Origin: Miscanthus floridulus
Lineage: Eukaryota; Streptophyta; Magnoliopsida; Poales; Poaceae
Reading direction: 5' to 3'
DNA: 64,000 nucleotides
Assembly (NCBI RefSeq): GCF_019320115.1
Contig: NC_089583.1
Span: 76,695,739-76,759,738, forward strand
The notes beneath the pieces are model-generated. The model did not search any database. It was not told where the DNA came from and worked only from the letters and a program-made list of their open reading frames with translations. This document shows positions 11,177 through 23,705 of this stretch, in pieces. Position 1 is the first letter of the stretch, and the number at the start of each line of letters is the position of its first letter. The translations under genes were made by a program, and so were the position numbers.

Positions 11177-14100
11177 GTTCAGTAGGGGCAACTATTGTTA
11201 CAAATAAGATAGTCAAAAATATGCTCATCTCTATACAAGGGAGGGAGTACACAACGGGTTTGATAATATTGCCTGGGTTATCGATAAGTGTAATCTTAGG
11301 CATGAATTGGATGAAGGATCATGGTGTTCTTATTGACACCAGCACCCATACTATTATGTTGAGAGAACCCACGGGAGGGAATGTTTTTCTAGTACCACTC
11401 TCCCACAATTTTGAACTTCAATATTTAGCTTGTGCTATCCAAACCACCACACTTTGTGATATCCCAGTGGTTTGTGAGTTTCTGGATGTATTTCCAGAGG
11501 AATTACCAGCTTTACCACCTGATAGGGAGGTGGAATTTAAGATTGAGTTAGTGCCAGGTACGGCACCCACATCAAGAAGGCCCTATAGAATGCCACCCAA
11601 TGAGTTAGTGGAACTTAAGGTTCAATTACAAGATCTATTGGACAAGGGTCTTATCCAACCTAGCTCATCTCTGTGGGGATGTCCAGCATTGTTTGTGAAA
11701 AAGAAGGATAAGTCACTGAGAATGTGTGTAGATTATAGACCACTCAATGATGTGACCATCAAGAACAAATATCCGTTGCCTCGATCGACATCTTGTTCGA
11801 TCAGCTAGCAAAGGCAAAGGTATTCTCCAAAATTGACTTGAGATCAGGCTACCATCAAATAAAGATCAGACCGGAGGACATACCTAAAACTGCTTTCTCT
11901 ACTAGGTACGGCTTATATGAGTATTTGGTTATGTCTTTCGAACTAACAAATGCTCCAGCCTACTTCATGTACCTGATGAACTTGGTATTCATGCCCAAGC
12001 TCGACAAGTTCATAGTTGTGTTTATCGATGATATATTGATTTATTCAGAAAATGAGTCAGATCATGAAGAGCATCTGAGGATTGTCCTATCTAGATTGAG
12101 GGAGCATAAGCTATATGCAAAGTTTAGTAAGTGTGAATTTTGGTTGAGCGAAGTACCTTTCTTAGGTCACATCTTATCAAGAGATGGAATCTTTGTAGAC
12201 CCATCAAAAGTACAAGAGGTCATGGATTAGAAAGCCCCAACTTCGGTTCATGAAGTTTGGAGTTTTCTAGGGTTAGCAGGATATTATCGTCGTTTCATTG
12301 CAGATTTCTCAAAGATAGCTAAGCCCATGACCAAACTACTTCAAAAAGATGAGAAGTACAAATGGACACCAGAATGTGAAGCAGCTTTTCACACCCTCAG
12401 AACTCTGTTAACTACAGCACCAGTGTTAGCACAACCAGACATTGAAAAGCCTTTTAATGTATTTTGTGATGCATCGGGAATAGGTTTGGGATGTGTGCTT
12501 ATGCAAGAAGGAAGAGTTATTGCATATGCTTCTTGGCAATTGAGAAAGCATAAAGTCAACTACCCTACACATGATTTGGAACTTGCAGCAGTTGTTCATG
12601 CATTAAAGATATGGAGACATTATTTGTTGGGCAATATATGTCATATATATACTAACCACAAAAGTCTCAAGTATATCTTTACCCAACCAGAGCTAAACAT
12701 GAGACAACGAAGATGGTTAGAATTGATTAAGGACTATAATTTGGAAGTGCATTACCATATGGGAAAAGCTAATGTAGTAGCAGATGCACTCAGTCGAAAG
12801 TCTTATTGCAACACTATAGAAGCATTATTGGAAGATGGATTCAACTTGTTACACCCTGTTGTACTACACAATATCACGATCAGTTGTTCACTTGAGAGCA
12901 AAATCATAGAGTTGCAGCAGACAGATGTAGGAATAAGTCACATCAAGAGAAAAATGCAAGAGCAAGAGACCAAGCATTTCAGATTAGACAAAAGGGGTGT
13001 GTTATGGTTTGAGGACCAACTTTTGGTACCAAAAGACTGTGAGCTGAGGAACCAAATTTTAGATGAAGCTCACTCGTCCAAATTGTCTATCCATCCAGGT
13101 AGTAGTAAGATGTACCAAGATTTGAAAACCCGTTTTTGGTGGACTAAGATGAAGAAAGAGATCGCAGTCTATGTCGCTAGGTGCGATAACTGCAGCAGAG
13201 TAAAAGCTGTTCATATGAAATCTACCGGATTACTTCAGCCATTGCCTATCCTAGGTTGGAAATGGGAAGAAATCAGTATGGACTTTATCATAGGCCTTCT
13301 AATGACACCACAAGGTCATGATTCAATATGGATCATCGTAGATCGTCTCACCAAGTCAGCACATTTTGTACCAGTTCACACCACATATCACGTGGGGAAG
13401 TACGCCGAGATGTACGTTTCTCAAATTGTGAGACTACATGGAGTGCCTAGGACCATAATCTCATATCGAGGACCACAGTTCATAGCTTATTTCTGGGAGC
13501 ACTTACACCAGGCTTTGGGAACCAAGCTAATCAGAAGTTCTGCATATCATCCACAAACTTCAGGACAGATGGAGCGAGTGAACCAAATCCTAGAAGATTT
13601 GCTTAGAGCTTATGTTATATCTTCAAAAGGTTCATGGGAGAAATGGTTACCTTTAGCTGAGTTCTCCTATAACAACAGTTATCAAGCGAGTATCAAGATG
13701 GCTCCATTTGAAGCCTTGTATGGCAGAAAATGTAGAACTCCATTGAATTGGATTGAGCCCGGTGAAAGGAGATACTTTGGTATTGACTTTGTCAATGAAG
13801 CTAAAGAGCAAGTACGTGTCATCCAACAGCATATGAAGGTAGCTCAATCGAGACAAAAGAGTTATGCTAATAGAAGGAGGAGACCACTGACTTTTGAAGT
13901 GGGTGACTATGTATACTTGAAAGTATCGCCCATGAATGGGGTGAAGAGATTTGGGATGAAAAAGAAGCTTTCACCTAGATATGTAGGGCCATATAAGATT
14001 TTGGAATGAAAAGGGAATGTTGCTTATAAGTTACAACTTCCACCTGAGATTAGTGCAATATTTGATGTCTTCCATGTTTCTCAATTGAAGAAATATCTTC

Positions 14101-14324
14101 GAGTACCTGAAGAAGCTATTGCACCCACCCACGTACAGCTTCAATCAGATTTGATCTATGAAGAAAAGCCAATTCGAGTATTAGAGGAGTTGGAAAGAGT
14201 AACATGGAGTAAGATTATTAAGTTCTATAAGGTGGTGTGGAACAATCATAGTGAACAAGATGCTATATGGGAAAGAGAAGATTATTTACGAGAAGTTTAT
14301 CCCGTCTTTTTCCAAGAATGGTAG
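11177..14324 (+). pseudogene. Gypsy pol: RT, RNase H, integrase, chromodomain
   Basis: In order it shows the end of protease (11221 on), reverse transcriptase with FIDDILIYS near 12024, RNase H from about 12460, integrase zinc finger (H..H..C..C near 13066-13195), integrase core from 13275, and a chromodomain at 14180-14310 (WEREDYLREVYP). Breaks are a frame change near 11780-11800, a TAG at 12228-12230 and a TGA at 14007-14009. Two catalytic acids are also lost. The RNase H codon at 12654 reads Asn where YTDHKSL is expected. The integrase codon at 13464 reads Tyr where ISDRGPQF is expected. The element therefore could not copy or integrate itself. Confidence 0.92.
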
Positions 14325-14354
14325 GTCTTGCAAATCTCAGGACGAGATTTTTAT

Positions 14355-14366
14355 AAGGGGGAGGAG
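14355..14366 (+). promoter_or_regulatory. Gypsy polypurine tract
   Basis: AAGGGGGAGGAG lies immediately before the 3' LTR, the position for priming plus-strand DNA synthesis. Confidence 0.88.
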
Positions 14367-14367
14367 T

Positions 14368-17300
14368 TGTAACACAATAGGTGTTAGCCTTGCATAACTT
14401 GACTTGCATAGCATGAACATGATCATCAAGCATTCATAAACAAGCATTTACAATTGAAACATTGGATTGAAACATATGCAACATTTGCTTGTTATTGCAT
14501 GTTTCCTTGTACATATGCAAATGATCATGAGTGTAAACATCTACTTGGTGGATGTGAGTCACAAAAACATTTAATAACACATGGGTTAACAAATAGGACA
14601 TTGTTCATGAAGGCCACCTTTCATGACCAAACACTTAAGTAAGATTTCATGTGTTAACCTAGATAGCACTATGTGTGACTAATACATGAAATGATTGTAT
14701 GACCTTGCAATTAGCTTAAACATGTTTAGAGTATCTTTATGAACAACTTTGATATTCATGGTTAGGGGTAATTAGGTCATTAAGCCCTAGTTTGAAGTGT
14801 ATCATCATTTAAATATGACATGTTTGACCAAGTTTGAACTAGGTGTTAGAGACCTTGCATGGAGGTGGTCACTAAAGCAAAGTTGTAGTATTTGTCATGG
14901 GGAACAACTTTTATTTTTGGGTCATTGACTAATTTAGCTCCTAACATGCTTAAAATTAGCTCACAAGAATCAGCAAAACCAACATTTCATCACTTGGCGA
15001 AATTCTTCTAAGTCTTATCAACTGACAGCCTGACAGGCTAACCTTTGGGATGATAGAACTCGGTTTTGGTTGGGAATTGGCATGAGATCCTTGAATATGA
15101 AATGGAGCTAGTATGTAGGGCTACGACTTTGGTGTAGATTTTATGCGCTAATTCGTCGTGGTTACGAAGATCAAGCTCCACGAAAACTCGCTGTTAGGCC
15201 AAAATGGGCGCGCTGACGAACTGTATCGGCCAGCGTCAGTGGCTGACAGAAGCAGAGCTTGCGCACCGCGTGGAGGTCCGTAGCGGCCTTGCATCACCGG
15301 CATCCTACCCCGCGCGGCAGAGCCAGGCCAAAGCGCACTACATCACCCCCCAGCACCGCCCGCACTGAGCCACGCCCTCATTTCCAATTTCTGGCTTTCT
15401 CCTTCGCTTGTCCACGCGTTAGGTTGGGCCACCGAGGTCGTCACCGGCATACCGCCGTCGTCCCGCCTCGCCGTGCCGCCATGGCCGACGCCGTCGCCCT
15501 TCGCGCCGGTCATCCGCCCACCTAGCTAGCCCAAAATGTGCGCCCGGTCGAGTAGGTCATGCCGTGATGATGTCACCACCGGCGAACTCGTCGTCGACGA
15601 GCCGTGGCCGCGCAAGCTTGCGTAGCACCGCCTGCTCTGTTCTCGTTTCGCTGACATGTGGGGTCACTGACCAGTGGGTCCCGCTTGCCAGTGACATCAG
15701 GACAGAAAGCTTGCTCATTTATTTCCTATTTCATGTGTATCTTTGAAAATAGATAAGTGGAGTTATGTAGATCCACATCTATTGGTTCAAATTTTGTTAG
15801 GATCTGGATGAAGTGTAGTATTTATGAAAAATATTATATTAGCAAGTTTAGTAGAAATTTTGGAGGATTTAAATGGAAATTTGAAATGTGTTTTTGAATG
15901 CATGTAAACTTGTTTATTTTATATCTATAGTTCCTGTGCACCAAAAATTATGAAATTTTTGTGGTAAGCTATTCTTGACATGTATGAGCCCTGGTAAAAA
16001 TTTGAGGATCAGTGCATGTATAGATTTATAGTTATAGATTTTTCTTTTATAAATAGATAATCCTTGTATGAATTTTTATAATTTATTTATGAATCCAATA
16101 TTCATGAAATTTGTTGGAGGTCATCCTAGTACCATAAGGATGATAAAAAAAATAGGAAATCTGTTGCTTGACACTTTTCACTAGGGTTTTCTATTTATGC
16201 TATTTTAAGCCTTTATGCCTTGTCTTTTTGTATAGAATGTTTTACTAGATAAAAAGGCATGAAACTTTTACAGTAGTCTTTTGGTAGCATTAGTAAGGCA
16301 CTGTAAATTTTTGAGAATTTATGATACACATTTGGTATATATTTATTATTTAACCTATGTATCTAAGTAAAATAATAAAGGCATTTAAAGAAATAGTTTG
16401 GGCTTCACCATTAGGCTTTCTTGAGTGTATTTGGTATGCTTAAACTGTTGGTAGACTTTGTGTTGTCAAACTTTGAATAATTACATGAAGTAGAAGTATT
16501 ATTACTTTATAATATGAATTGGAAGGATTCCAGATAGATTATGGATTTTGATAAGTTGCATGATAAAAATTATGTTTACTATAAAAATGGTTAATAACAA
16601 AGTTGTAGATAACTTCATCATATGTCTTGGGTTAAAATTTCAGGACCATAGGTCAAACGGTTTAGGAGTTACAGCTGTTTAAAGTTAGCTTTTCCGAATT
16701 TGCTTGCTCTCTGGAAATTCTGGATAGCACTGATATGATTGTCTGTTTTGGCAATGATAAGTTGTGAATTAGCTTTTGTGAATTAAATAAGAGTTGTAAG
16801 TAATTTTATAAGCTTTCTAGAAAGTCTAGGATCACTGCATTTAGATAATTAGAACTCCAGTTATGAGTAAAACCAGTAGCTGCTGTTTGTGAAATAATAG
16901 ATGCATTGTTGAAGTAATTAATTACATAATCAAGAAGAGATATGCACCTACTCAGTAAATGCGATGCACTTGTTGTTACTTAAACCACATGCTGTTAAGA
17001 ATATTTGCAAGAATGCATTCTTCATGTATCATCACACCACACTTATTAACATATTTGCATTCGCAATATCTTGTGCCGTATTCATGCATCAAGGATCGGA
17101 GGAAGAAATAACGTTGCTGGAATTCGATGAAGTAGAGGAAGGGGACCAACAGGAGAATCCTCAAGTCGCAGCTCCTGAAGGCGAGGAGCAGAACCCTAAA
17201 GAGCTTTCGGAGTGCCCTGATCACCGTCCCACGTCCTTTCTGAAAGGCAAGCCCCGAAGCATTTTAAGTCTCCTAGTATTTTACAAATGATTACTTAAGT

Positions 17301-18722
17301 ACTTATGATTGATGCATTAGGTTATAAGAGTTGAATGGAACCACTTGATGCATATAAATTCCTTGTCTAGATATTACACCTTTAACCAGTATAGGTCCAG
17401 GATCGAATATATGCTTAGCCATGCTTAGACTGCTAGAAGTCGGGTGATGTCCTGTCATCTGCGAGATATAGGTGGATACCGGAGCACGGTTGGCTATATT
17501 TGCTATCATGGAACAGAACCATGGGGTAAAAGAAAATCGAGGTCGGGCGGAGTCTATGCGTAGGATAACTCATGTGATTCCATCTGTGTCGATCAAGGAC
17601 CGTACCGTTGTTAGAACTTCTGACAAGATTGAACGTATGCCTATCACTTAGCTGGCTGGATAACTCATTCCGATCGCGAAGCCGAGTAGCTCAACTCAGG
17701 CCAGGACCCGTTCTGTTGTGCGCTCCTTGTGGGGGGCGATCAGACTTAGCCCAAGGGTAGGCTAGGCCTGAATGTCCTGGCATCTGGTGTCCCAGATTGT
17801 GCGGGGTGGTACGGACCCGCGAAATGTGGACCTGAGTTATACCAAAGGTGACCTAAGGCTGCCTTCGCGCGGTATGCCTGGGTTTGTGTTAGGAATAAAT
17901 TCCTAGCTGGTTGAAATTGATTCGAATCGCCGTCTCTCCCGGATAGTGAGAAACTTGGCTAGCTCCAACATCGTAGTAACTATGTTATGGAACATGATGG
18001 TTCGAATGAATATGGAATTACAATACCTGCTATGGTTACTATTGTATGTTTTTAAATTGATATACCACATATTTGGCATAGGATAGTTGCTAATCTAGAG
18101 ATGGATAGTTATAATTAACTTGATAAAGGAATCATAATTGTACACTAAGTCAAATGCTTTTATGCAAAATGTTGTCAAGCTATCTCCACTTATACAGCCT
18201 TGCATAATCCTTGGAGTCATTTTATTTCTGGTTTATGATGGATAAATCTAGCTGAGTACCTTCTCATACTCAGGGTTTTATTTCTTATTGTTGCAGATGG
18301 CACTGTGTATCATGGTTATTGCAAGAGTTGCTTCTATCCCACCGTGGATGAGGAGTAAGCCTTGGGCAGGCTTCTTTATTAATCCCTATCTTTGCTTTTG
18401 TGGACCGTGATCCTACTTGGCACTATATCAAACTATGTTGGAAACTTTATTTTCGAACTTAATTGCTTCTGCTTTATCTATCAAACTCGGTTTGTAATAA
18501 CTTGTATTCGTACTTTGATGATGAAAATGTATCTGTAAATTTTATGTAATATGTGGCATGTATGTTGAATCATGTACGATCTTGGTTGTTGTAAATCGTT
18601 TATCGAGACATGTCGTGGTACTCAATGGACTACCGGGTTTATATGGGTTCAAGTATGACAATGTGACCGCTTGCGGGCTGCCATTGTACTTGTACTCTTA
18701 TAAATTGATTGGTTCTGCGACA
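14368..18722 (+). repeat. Gypsy 3' LTR (4355 bp)
   Basis: It is colinear with the 5' LTR and of equal length, with scattered substitutions and small compensating indels. Its end CTGCGACA abuts the ATCAT target duplication. The LTR-embedded acidic ORF is open here at 16964-17290 (108 codons). Confidence 0.95.
16964..17290 (+). CDS. Acidic ORF inside the Gypsy 3' LTR, unknown
   Basis: This 108-codon ORF starts with a hydrophobic segment and continues with an acidic and Pro/Gln-rich tail ending in a basic FLKGKPRSIL stretch. It is the longer version of the broken frame at 5972. I do not recognise a family, and the coding status is doubtful. Its position within an LTR means it would be present in both ends of every copy. 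Confidence 0.25.
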   Translation: MHLLLLKPHAVKNICKNAFFMYHHTTLINIFAFAISCAVFMHQGSEEEITLLEFDEVEEGDQQENPQVAAPEGEEQNPKELSECPDHRPTSFLKGKPRSILSLLVFYK

Positions 18723-18727
18723 ATCAT

Positions 18728-20633
18728 CTCCTGCATAATTAGAATCTGAGTACCCCACCAATTGGAGAGATTCTGATTTTCTATACGTCAACATGAGGCC
18801 TTTCATACCTTGCAAATATCACAAGACTTTCTTTACCAATTTCCAGTGTTCCATTCCTGGATTACTCTAAAATCTGCCAAGCAACCCGGTAATAAAAGCT
18901 AAGTCAGGGCGCGTACATACTTGAGCATACTATAAGCTTCCGATAGCTGAAGCATATGGAACCACTTTTATTTGATCAAGCTTGTACTGGTTCCTAGGGC
19001 ATTGAAAATCCCCATATCTGTTGCCCTTGACTATAGGAGCAGGCGATGGACTACATTTATGCATACTAAATTTCTTTAATACTTTTTCTATGTATGCCTT
19101 TTGTGACAGTCCTAATACCCCCTTTCTTCTATCTCGGTGAATTTCTATGCCCAAAACATATGATGCTTCACCAAGGTCTTTCATGTCAAACTTTGAGGAC
19201 AAAAATTTCTTTGTCTCCTGCAGCAGACTCACATCACTACTAGCAAGTAGAATGTCGTCCACATACAGAACGAGGAAAATAAATCTCCCATTCTTAAACT
19301 TTGCATAAATGCAATTGTCCTTAACATTCTCTTTAAACCCAAAATTCTTTATTGTTCTGTCAAACTTCAAGTTCCACTGTCTTGAAGCTTGCTTCAATCC
19401 ATAAATGGATTTCTATAGGCGGCAACCCATTCTTTCCTTTCCTTCTACAACAAAACCTTTTGGTTGTGCCATGTAAACATTTTCCTCTAAATCTCTATTT
19501 ACGAATGTCATCTTTACGTCCATCTGATGTAATTCTAAATCATAATGTGCCACTAATGCCATTATAATTCTGAGAGAATCCTTACATGAGACTAAAGAAA
19601 ATATCTCATTGTAATCTATCCCCTCTCTTTGTGTAAAACCTTTCACCACAAGTCGCGCTTTAAACCTTTCTATATTCCCTCTGGAGTCATATTTTGTTTT
19701 GTAGACCCATTTTGTAGCCTACTGTTTTGGCTCCTTTAGGAATTTGTTCTAAATCCCAAACATCATTTGAACTCATAGATTCCATTTCATCTTTCATAGC
19801 TTTCAACCACTCTAATGAGTGTTCGCTTCTCATGGCTTCTTCATATGACGTGGGATCACCCTCCATATGAAACTCTTTAGTATTATAAATTTCATAATCA
19901 TCAGAAATAGTTGATCTTCTAACTCTGTGAGACCTTCTAAGGGCCTCCACATTTGGCACATTTACTGTTTGAGGCTGTTGTTGCTCCCCCCTCATGTGTG
20001 GCAATAAGTTCTGTAGGATTCTAAACCATGGGTTCCTCATCCTCATTTGTTGTTGCCATAGGAGGAATAACAACAGGTGCTAGCACCACAACATCTTGCA
20101 TTGTAGGTGTAGCAGCAGCAGGTAGCTCAAAAAATGGCTCCTAAACTATCGGAGTGGGTGCATACACCCGTTTCTCCTCAAGATCAATTTCTTGAGCTAC
20201 CATGCTCCCCTCATCATTTCATCCTCTAGGAAGACAGCGTGTCTCGTTTCCACAAACTTTGTATGTCTATCTGGACAGTAGAAACGAAAACCTTTTGACT
20301 TTTCTAGGTAGCCAATGAAATGGCAACTTACTGTTTTGAGATCTAACTTTCCAATGTTTGGGTTAAATACTTTAGCCTCAGTAGGACTCCCCCACACACA
20401 TAAGTGGTTTAGTGAGGGTACTCTTCCTATCCACAACTCATACGGTGTTTTGGGCACCGACTTACTTGGTACTCTATTGAGAATATGAATGGCGGTTTTT
20501 AACGCCTCCATCCACAGGCTCAACGGTAAGGTGGAGTAACTAATCATACTATGCACCATATCCATCAGGGTACGGTTACATCTTTCAGCTACTCCATTCT
20601 GCTGATGTTCGTCTGGTGTTGAATACTGGGCGA
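18728..20633 (-). pseudogene. Copia pol: integrase C-terminal part, RT, start of RNase H
   Basis: Read leftwards, 20197-20565 gives the integrase C-terminal region ([19 protein letters not shown]). Then comes a connector around 19687-20073 with the EHSLEWLKAMKDEMESM motif that starts Copia RT. RT follows across 19649-18930, including QMDVKMTFVNRDLEENVYM, the catalytic YVDDILLA and the LGIEIHRDR motif. Several frame changes separate these parts. The segment ends at 18728 in the SDSNYAGDD motif of RNase H, where the Gypsy cut it. The continuation is at 2757-3373. Confidence 0.9.
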
Positions 20634-21674
20634 CTATACCATTCTCCTGTAAGAACCTTGCAAAAGGTCCAGGAACTTGTCCATATAGGGTATGCCGACC
20701 ATAGTACTCCCCCCACGGTCAGACCTGACTATCTTAATCTTTAAATCATGCTGATTTTCAACTTCTGCCTTAAATATTTTGAATTTATCCAATGCTTCTA
20801 TTCTTTCTTTAATTGGATAAATGTAGCCAAAACAAGAGTAGTCGTCTGTGAATGTTATGAATGAATCATAACCATCTACACTTTTCACAGGAAAAGGACC
20901 ACATATGCCTGTGTGAATTATCTCTAAAATTCCTATGCTTCGTTTGGCATCCTTTTTAATTTTCTTTACATACTTTCCTTTAATACATTCTATACATTGC
21001 TCGAAGTCAGAGAACTCCAGTGGAGGAAGAATTTCATTCTTAACTAGTTTCTCTATTCTCCCCCTAGAAATATGGCCTAAACGATAGTGCCATAATTTCG
21101 ACGATACATTAGGAGTTCTCTTTCGTTTTCTGTTTGCATTGTTCGATGAGGATACATTCTCATTCACATCACATACGGAATTCATATTTTCACGAAGTGA
21201 TAACAAATAAAACTCGTCTTGTCGGAAGGCAAGACCAATACATCTATTATTAAACAATATCTGACATTTGCCATTTCCAAAATGGCAATCATAACCATCG
21301 TGGTCCAACTTTGAAACACTAATCAAGTTTCTTTGCAAAGAAGGTACATAAAGAACATCTCTAAGAAAAAGTATGAAGCCATCAGCAAGCTCTAGCGGAA
21401 GACCACCAACGGCCTCAACATCTGCTTGTACTCCATTTGCGACTTTAATAAAACTTTTGCTTCTTTGCAAAGTTTTCATCGAACGAAATCCCTGTAAAGA
21501 ATTAGCAACATAAATAGTTGCACCTGAATCAATCCACCAAGTAGATTTTGAAAACTTGACATACAAGGATTCATTTACGAACGTAATAATGTTCTCACCT
21601 TTCTTTTTCATAATCATCTTTAGGAAATCAGGACAGTTTTGCTTGTAATGTCCCCTACCCTTACAATGAAGATA
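20634..21674 (-). pseudogene. Copia protease and integrase core
   Basis: It is in the same frame as gag, as usual for a Copia polyprotein. A damaged zinc knuckle (LHCKGRGHYKQNC, first Cys read as Tyr) is followed by the protease motif WWIDSGAT, the HYRLGH..C..C integrase zinc finger, and the first integrase acids in IIHTGICGPF (the usual D reads G) and RSDRGG. The frame is lost after RSDRGG near 20700. Confidence 0.88.
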
Positions 21675-22454
21675 TTAATCTTTATCCACTGGGAATTGCT
21701 TGTTCTGAGACTGTTGCATGAGACCCTTTCCAGGTGACTTGGAGGAAGAGCTGTTATTATAGTTCTTTTTCTTATTATCTTTTAGATAGTTGATAGTACC
21801 ATCCTGTGAAACTTTTATTCTTTTCTCCTCCTGCACACACATGGCTATGAGCTTTTCCAAATCCCATTTCTCGGGCTGTATGTTGTAATTAACAACAAAA
21901 ATGTCAAATTCTTTTGGCAAAAAAGCAAAAATCAAATGAATAAGAAACTCATCCTTGAGAGCCAAATTCATTGGTTTGAGCTTAGATGCCAAATTGCTCA
22001 TTCTCAGTATGTGCTCTCTAATGCCACTGCTGCCACCAGTGTACCTTTTTGTCACCAGCTGCTTGATCAGCTGGGTTGCATATGTCTTTGAAGAGTCGGT
22101 GAACTGACTCTTTATTCTTTCTAGGTACTCTGTGACCGTGTCATAGTCTGGAATTGAGCTCACTATTGCAGGCTCAATTGTATTCTTTATCACAGCCAAA
22201 CATTTCTTATTGGCTGTGACCCACTTTCTATGTTCAAGATCAAAAGACATCTTTACGGGAGCAAAGTCCCGCTCTCTGTTCTGCCATGCAGCATCAGTCT
22301 CATCAGTCTCCCTCACTGGTGCCTCAGGTTCTTTGGGACACGGTGTGGTGACTATCCAGTTAACCTCGGCCAAGATGAAGACCAAGTCGATCTTTTTCTT
22401 TCATTCAATGTAGTTATCCCCTTTGAGAGTTGAGATATCTTTGATATAAGCCAT
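21675..22454 (-). pseudogene. Copia gag
   Basis: The natural start is the ATG at 22452-22454 (MAYIKDISTLKGDNY). A TGA at codon 18 (22401-22403) stands where Trp is expected in the xYIEWKKK motif. After that stop the frame is open to 21675 and contains the gag domain (LEHRKWVTANKKCLAVIKNTI, YATQLIKQLVTKRY, HILRMSNLASKLKPM). A TAA at 21675-21677 separates it from the zinc knuckle and protease in the same frame. In an intact element it forms the capsid. Confidence 0.88.
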
Positions 22455-23691
22455 CAAGGAGTATCCTCCTGAAAACACAATTTCTCCTTAAAGTGAGAAC
22501 ATAATATAATAACAACAATTGCATGCCTTTTACATTAATTCTACATCACCGTTGGGCAAAAATAGAATTAATGTATGACAAAAAACCATAATAACATCAT
22601 AATGTTGCCATTAATCAACGTTGGTCAGAATAATAACAATATTATAATAATTTGATAACATATCTATTTTCAAAATTAAATTCTCCCGTTGGCTCGAATT
22701 TAATAATGAAAACAACAACTTTAAATATGCAGCGGAAACTTTGAATAAAATTCTCATGATAATATTTTCCAGAAGCAACTTTACTATTTACTGAACAAAA
22801 AATATCGTTGGATAAATTTTGTACAGAAATTATCATCAAAATTCAATTCAAATTCATCAAAGATGAATCAAATCAGTTTCTGGAAAAAGAAAAACCGAAT
22901 TAAACTTTACTGTGCATATGGCCATTTCGGCCTGAAGGCCTCTAGCATCGTAGCCCAGCACGGCCCAGTGCGGTGCTTGGCCCAGCTCGCGCGCCGCTTC
23001 TCCCCGCGCCCAGGCCGTAACTTAGGCCTGGGCCAGGAAAGAGGCCCAGCTAAGCCGCCGGCACCGCCCCGCCTCGATCAGCGCCGTCCATCCAGATCGG
23101 ACGGACGAGCGCGCGCCGCGGGGAATCAAAAAACCCCATCCGGCCGTGGCTTCCCTAAACCCTAGCTCATTCTCTCCCTCCCCTTCTCTCTCATTGCGCA
23201 GCGCCGCTCGGAGAAACAGCCGCAGCAGCAGCCGTCCTCGGTGGCCGAGGGAGAAGAAGAGGGGCACCGCCCCGCGCCCTCTCACCGGCGTGCGTGCTCG
23301 CCCGAGGCTGGGCACACCACCGTCGAGGGGCCACATGGTGGTGCCCTGTTGCCGTGACCGCGCGTGCGAGGTGCAGTGCGGCTCGTTGCTCTGTCCCGTG
23401 CGCCGTTCGGGAGCGACGCCGCGGTCTCCTTTCCGCATGGTGGCAATGCCGCCGGCGGTGAGGAAAGCCCAGGTAGGCTCCCTATCTTTAGGGTTAGGGT
23501 TGGGTTCTATTGGATCCGAATCGCATACGAACTCCACTCTTTCTTTTCATTCGTTTTTCTTTGCTTTTGATTCGGAAAACCCTAGATCTACACCCTAGGA
23601 TTTGTTTTTCTTTCTCCGATCCAGATCCGGATCGGTCAAACTTTCTCTCTTTTCTTTTCCTGTCCCCGATCTAGATCTACGAACTAGACAG
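22455..23691. other. Copia leader with GC-rich, gene-like insert
   Basis: The 1.2 kb between gag and the primer-binding site is long for a Copia leader. The part next to gag is AT-rich. The part at 22920-23480 is GC-rich and on the plus strand, opposite to the element, looks like a plant gene start: an AAACCCTAGC, CT-rich leader and a possible donor CAGGTAGGC near 23470. An ORF of about 170 codons exists on the minus strand (23022-23537) and one of 150 codons on the plus strand. Neither matches a family I know. It may be a captured host fragment. Confidence 0.5.
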
Positions 23692-23704
23692 GCGTCTGAT
23701 ACCA
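23692..23704 (-). promoter_or_regulatory. Copia primer-binding site
   Basis: On the minus strand this reads TGGTATCAGACGC beside the 5' LTR. It matches the initiator-tRNA-Met site for its first ten bases. Confidence 0.85.
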
Positions 23705-23705
23705 T

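Larger units (their letters stand above)
3379..18722 (+). mobile_element. Ty3/Gypsy chromovirus (Tekay/Del-like) nested in the Copia
   Basis: The element is 15,344 bp, begins TGTAACAC and ends CTGCGACA, and is flanked by the 5-bp repeat ATCAT (3374-3378 and 18723-18727). Both LTRs are 4355 bp. The internal region holds a primer-binding site, an extra ORF before gag, gag, pol (protease, RT, RNase H, integrase) and a C-terminal chromodomain, then a polypurine tract. Integrase after RT marks Gypsy, and the chromodomain marks chromoviruses. The very long LTRs fit the Tekay/Del branch, which is my inference. All coding regions carry stops, so it is defective. It inserted into the RNase H of the older Copia. 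Confidence 0.95.
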
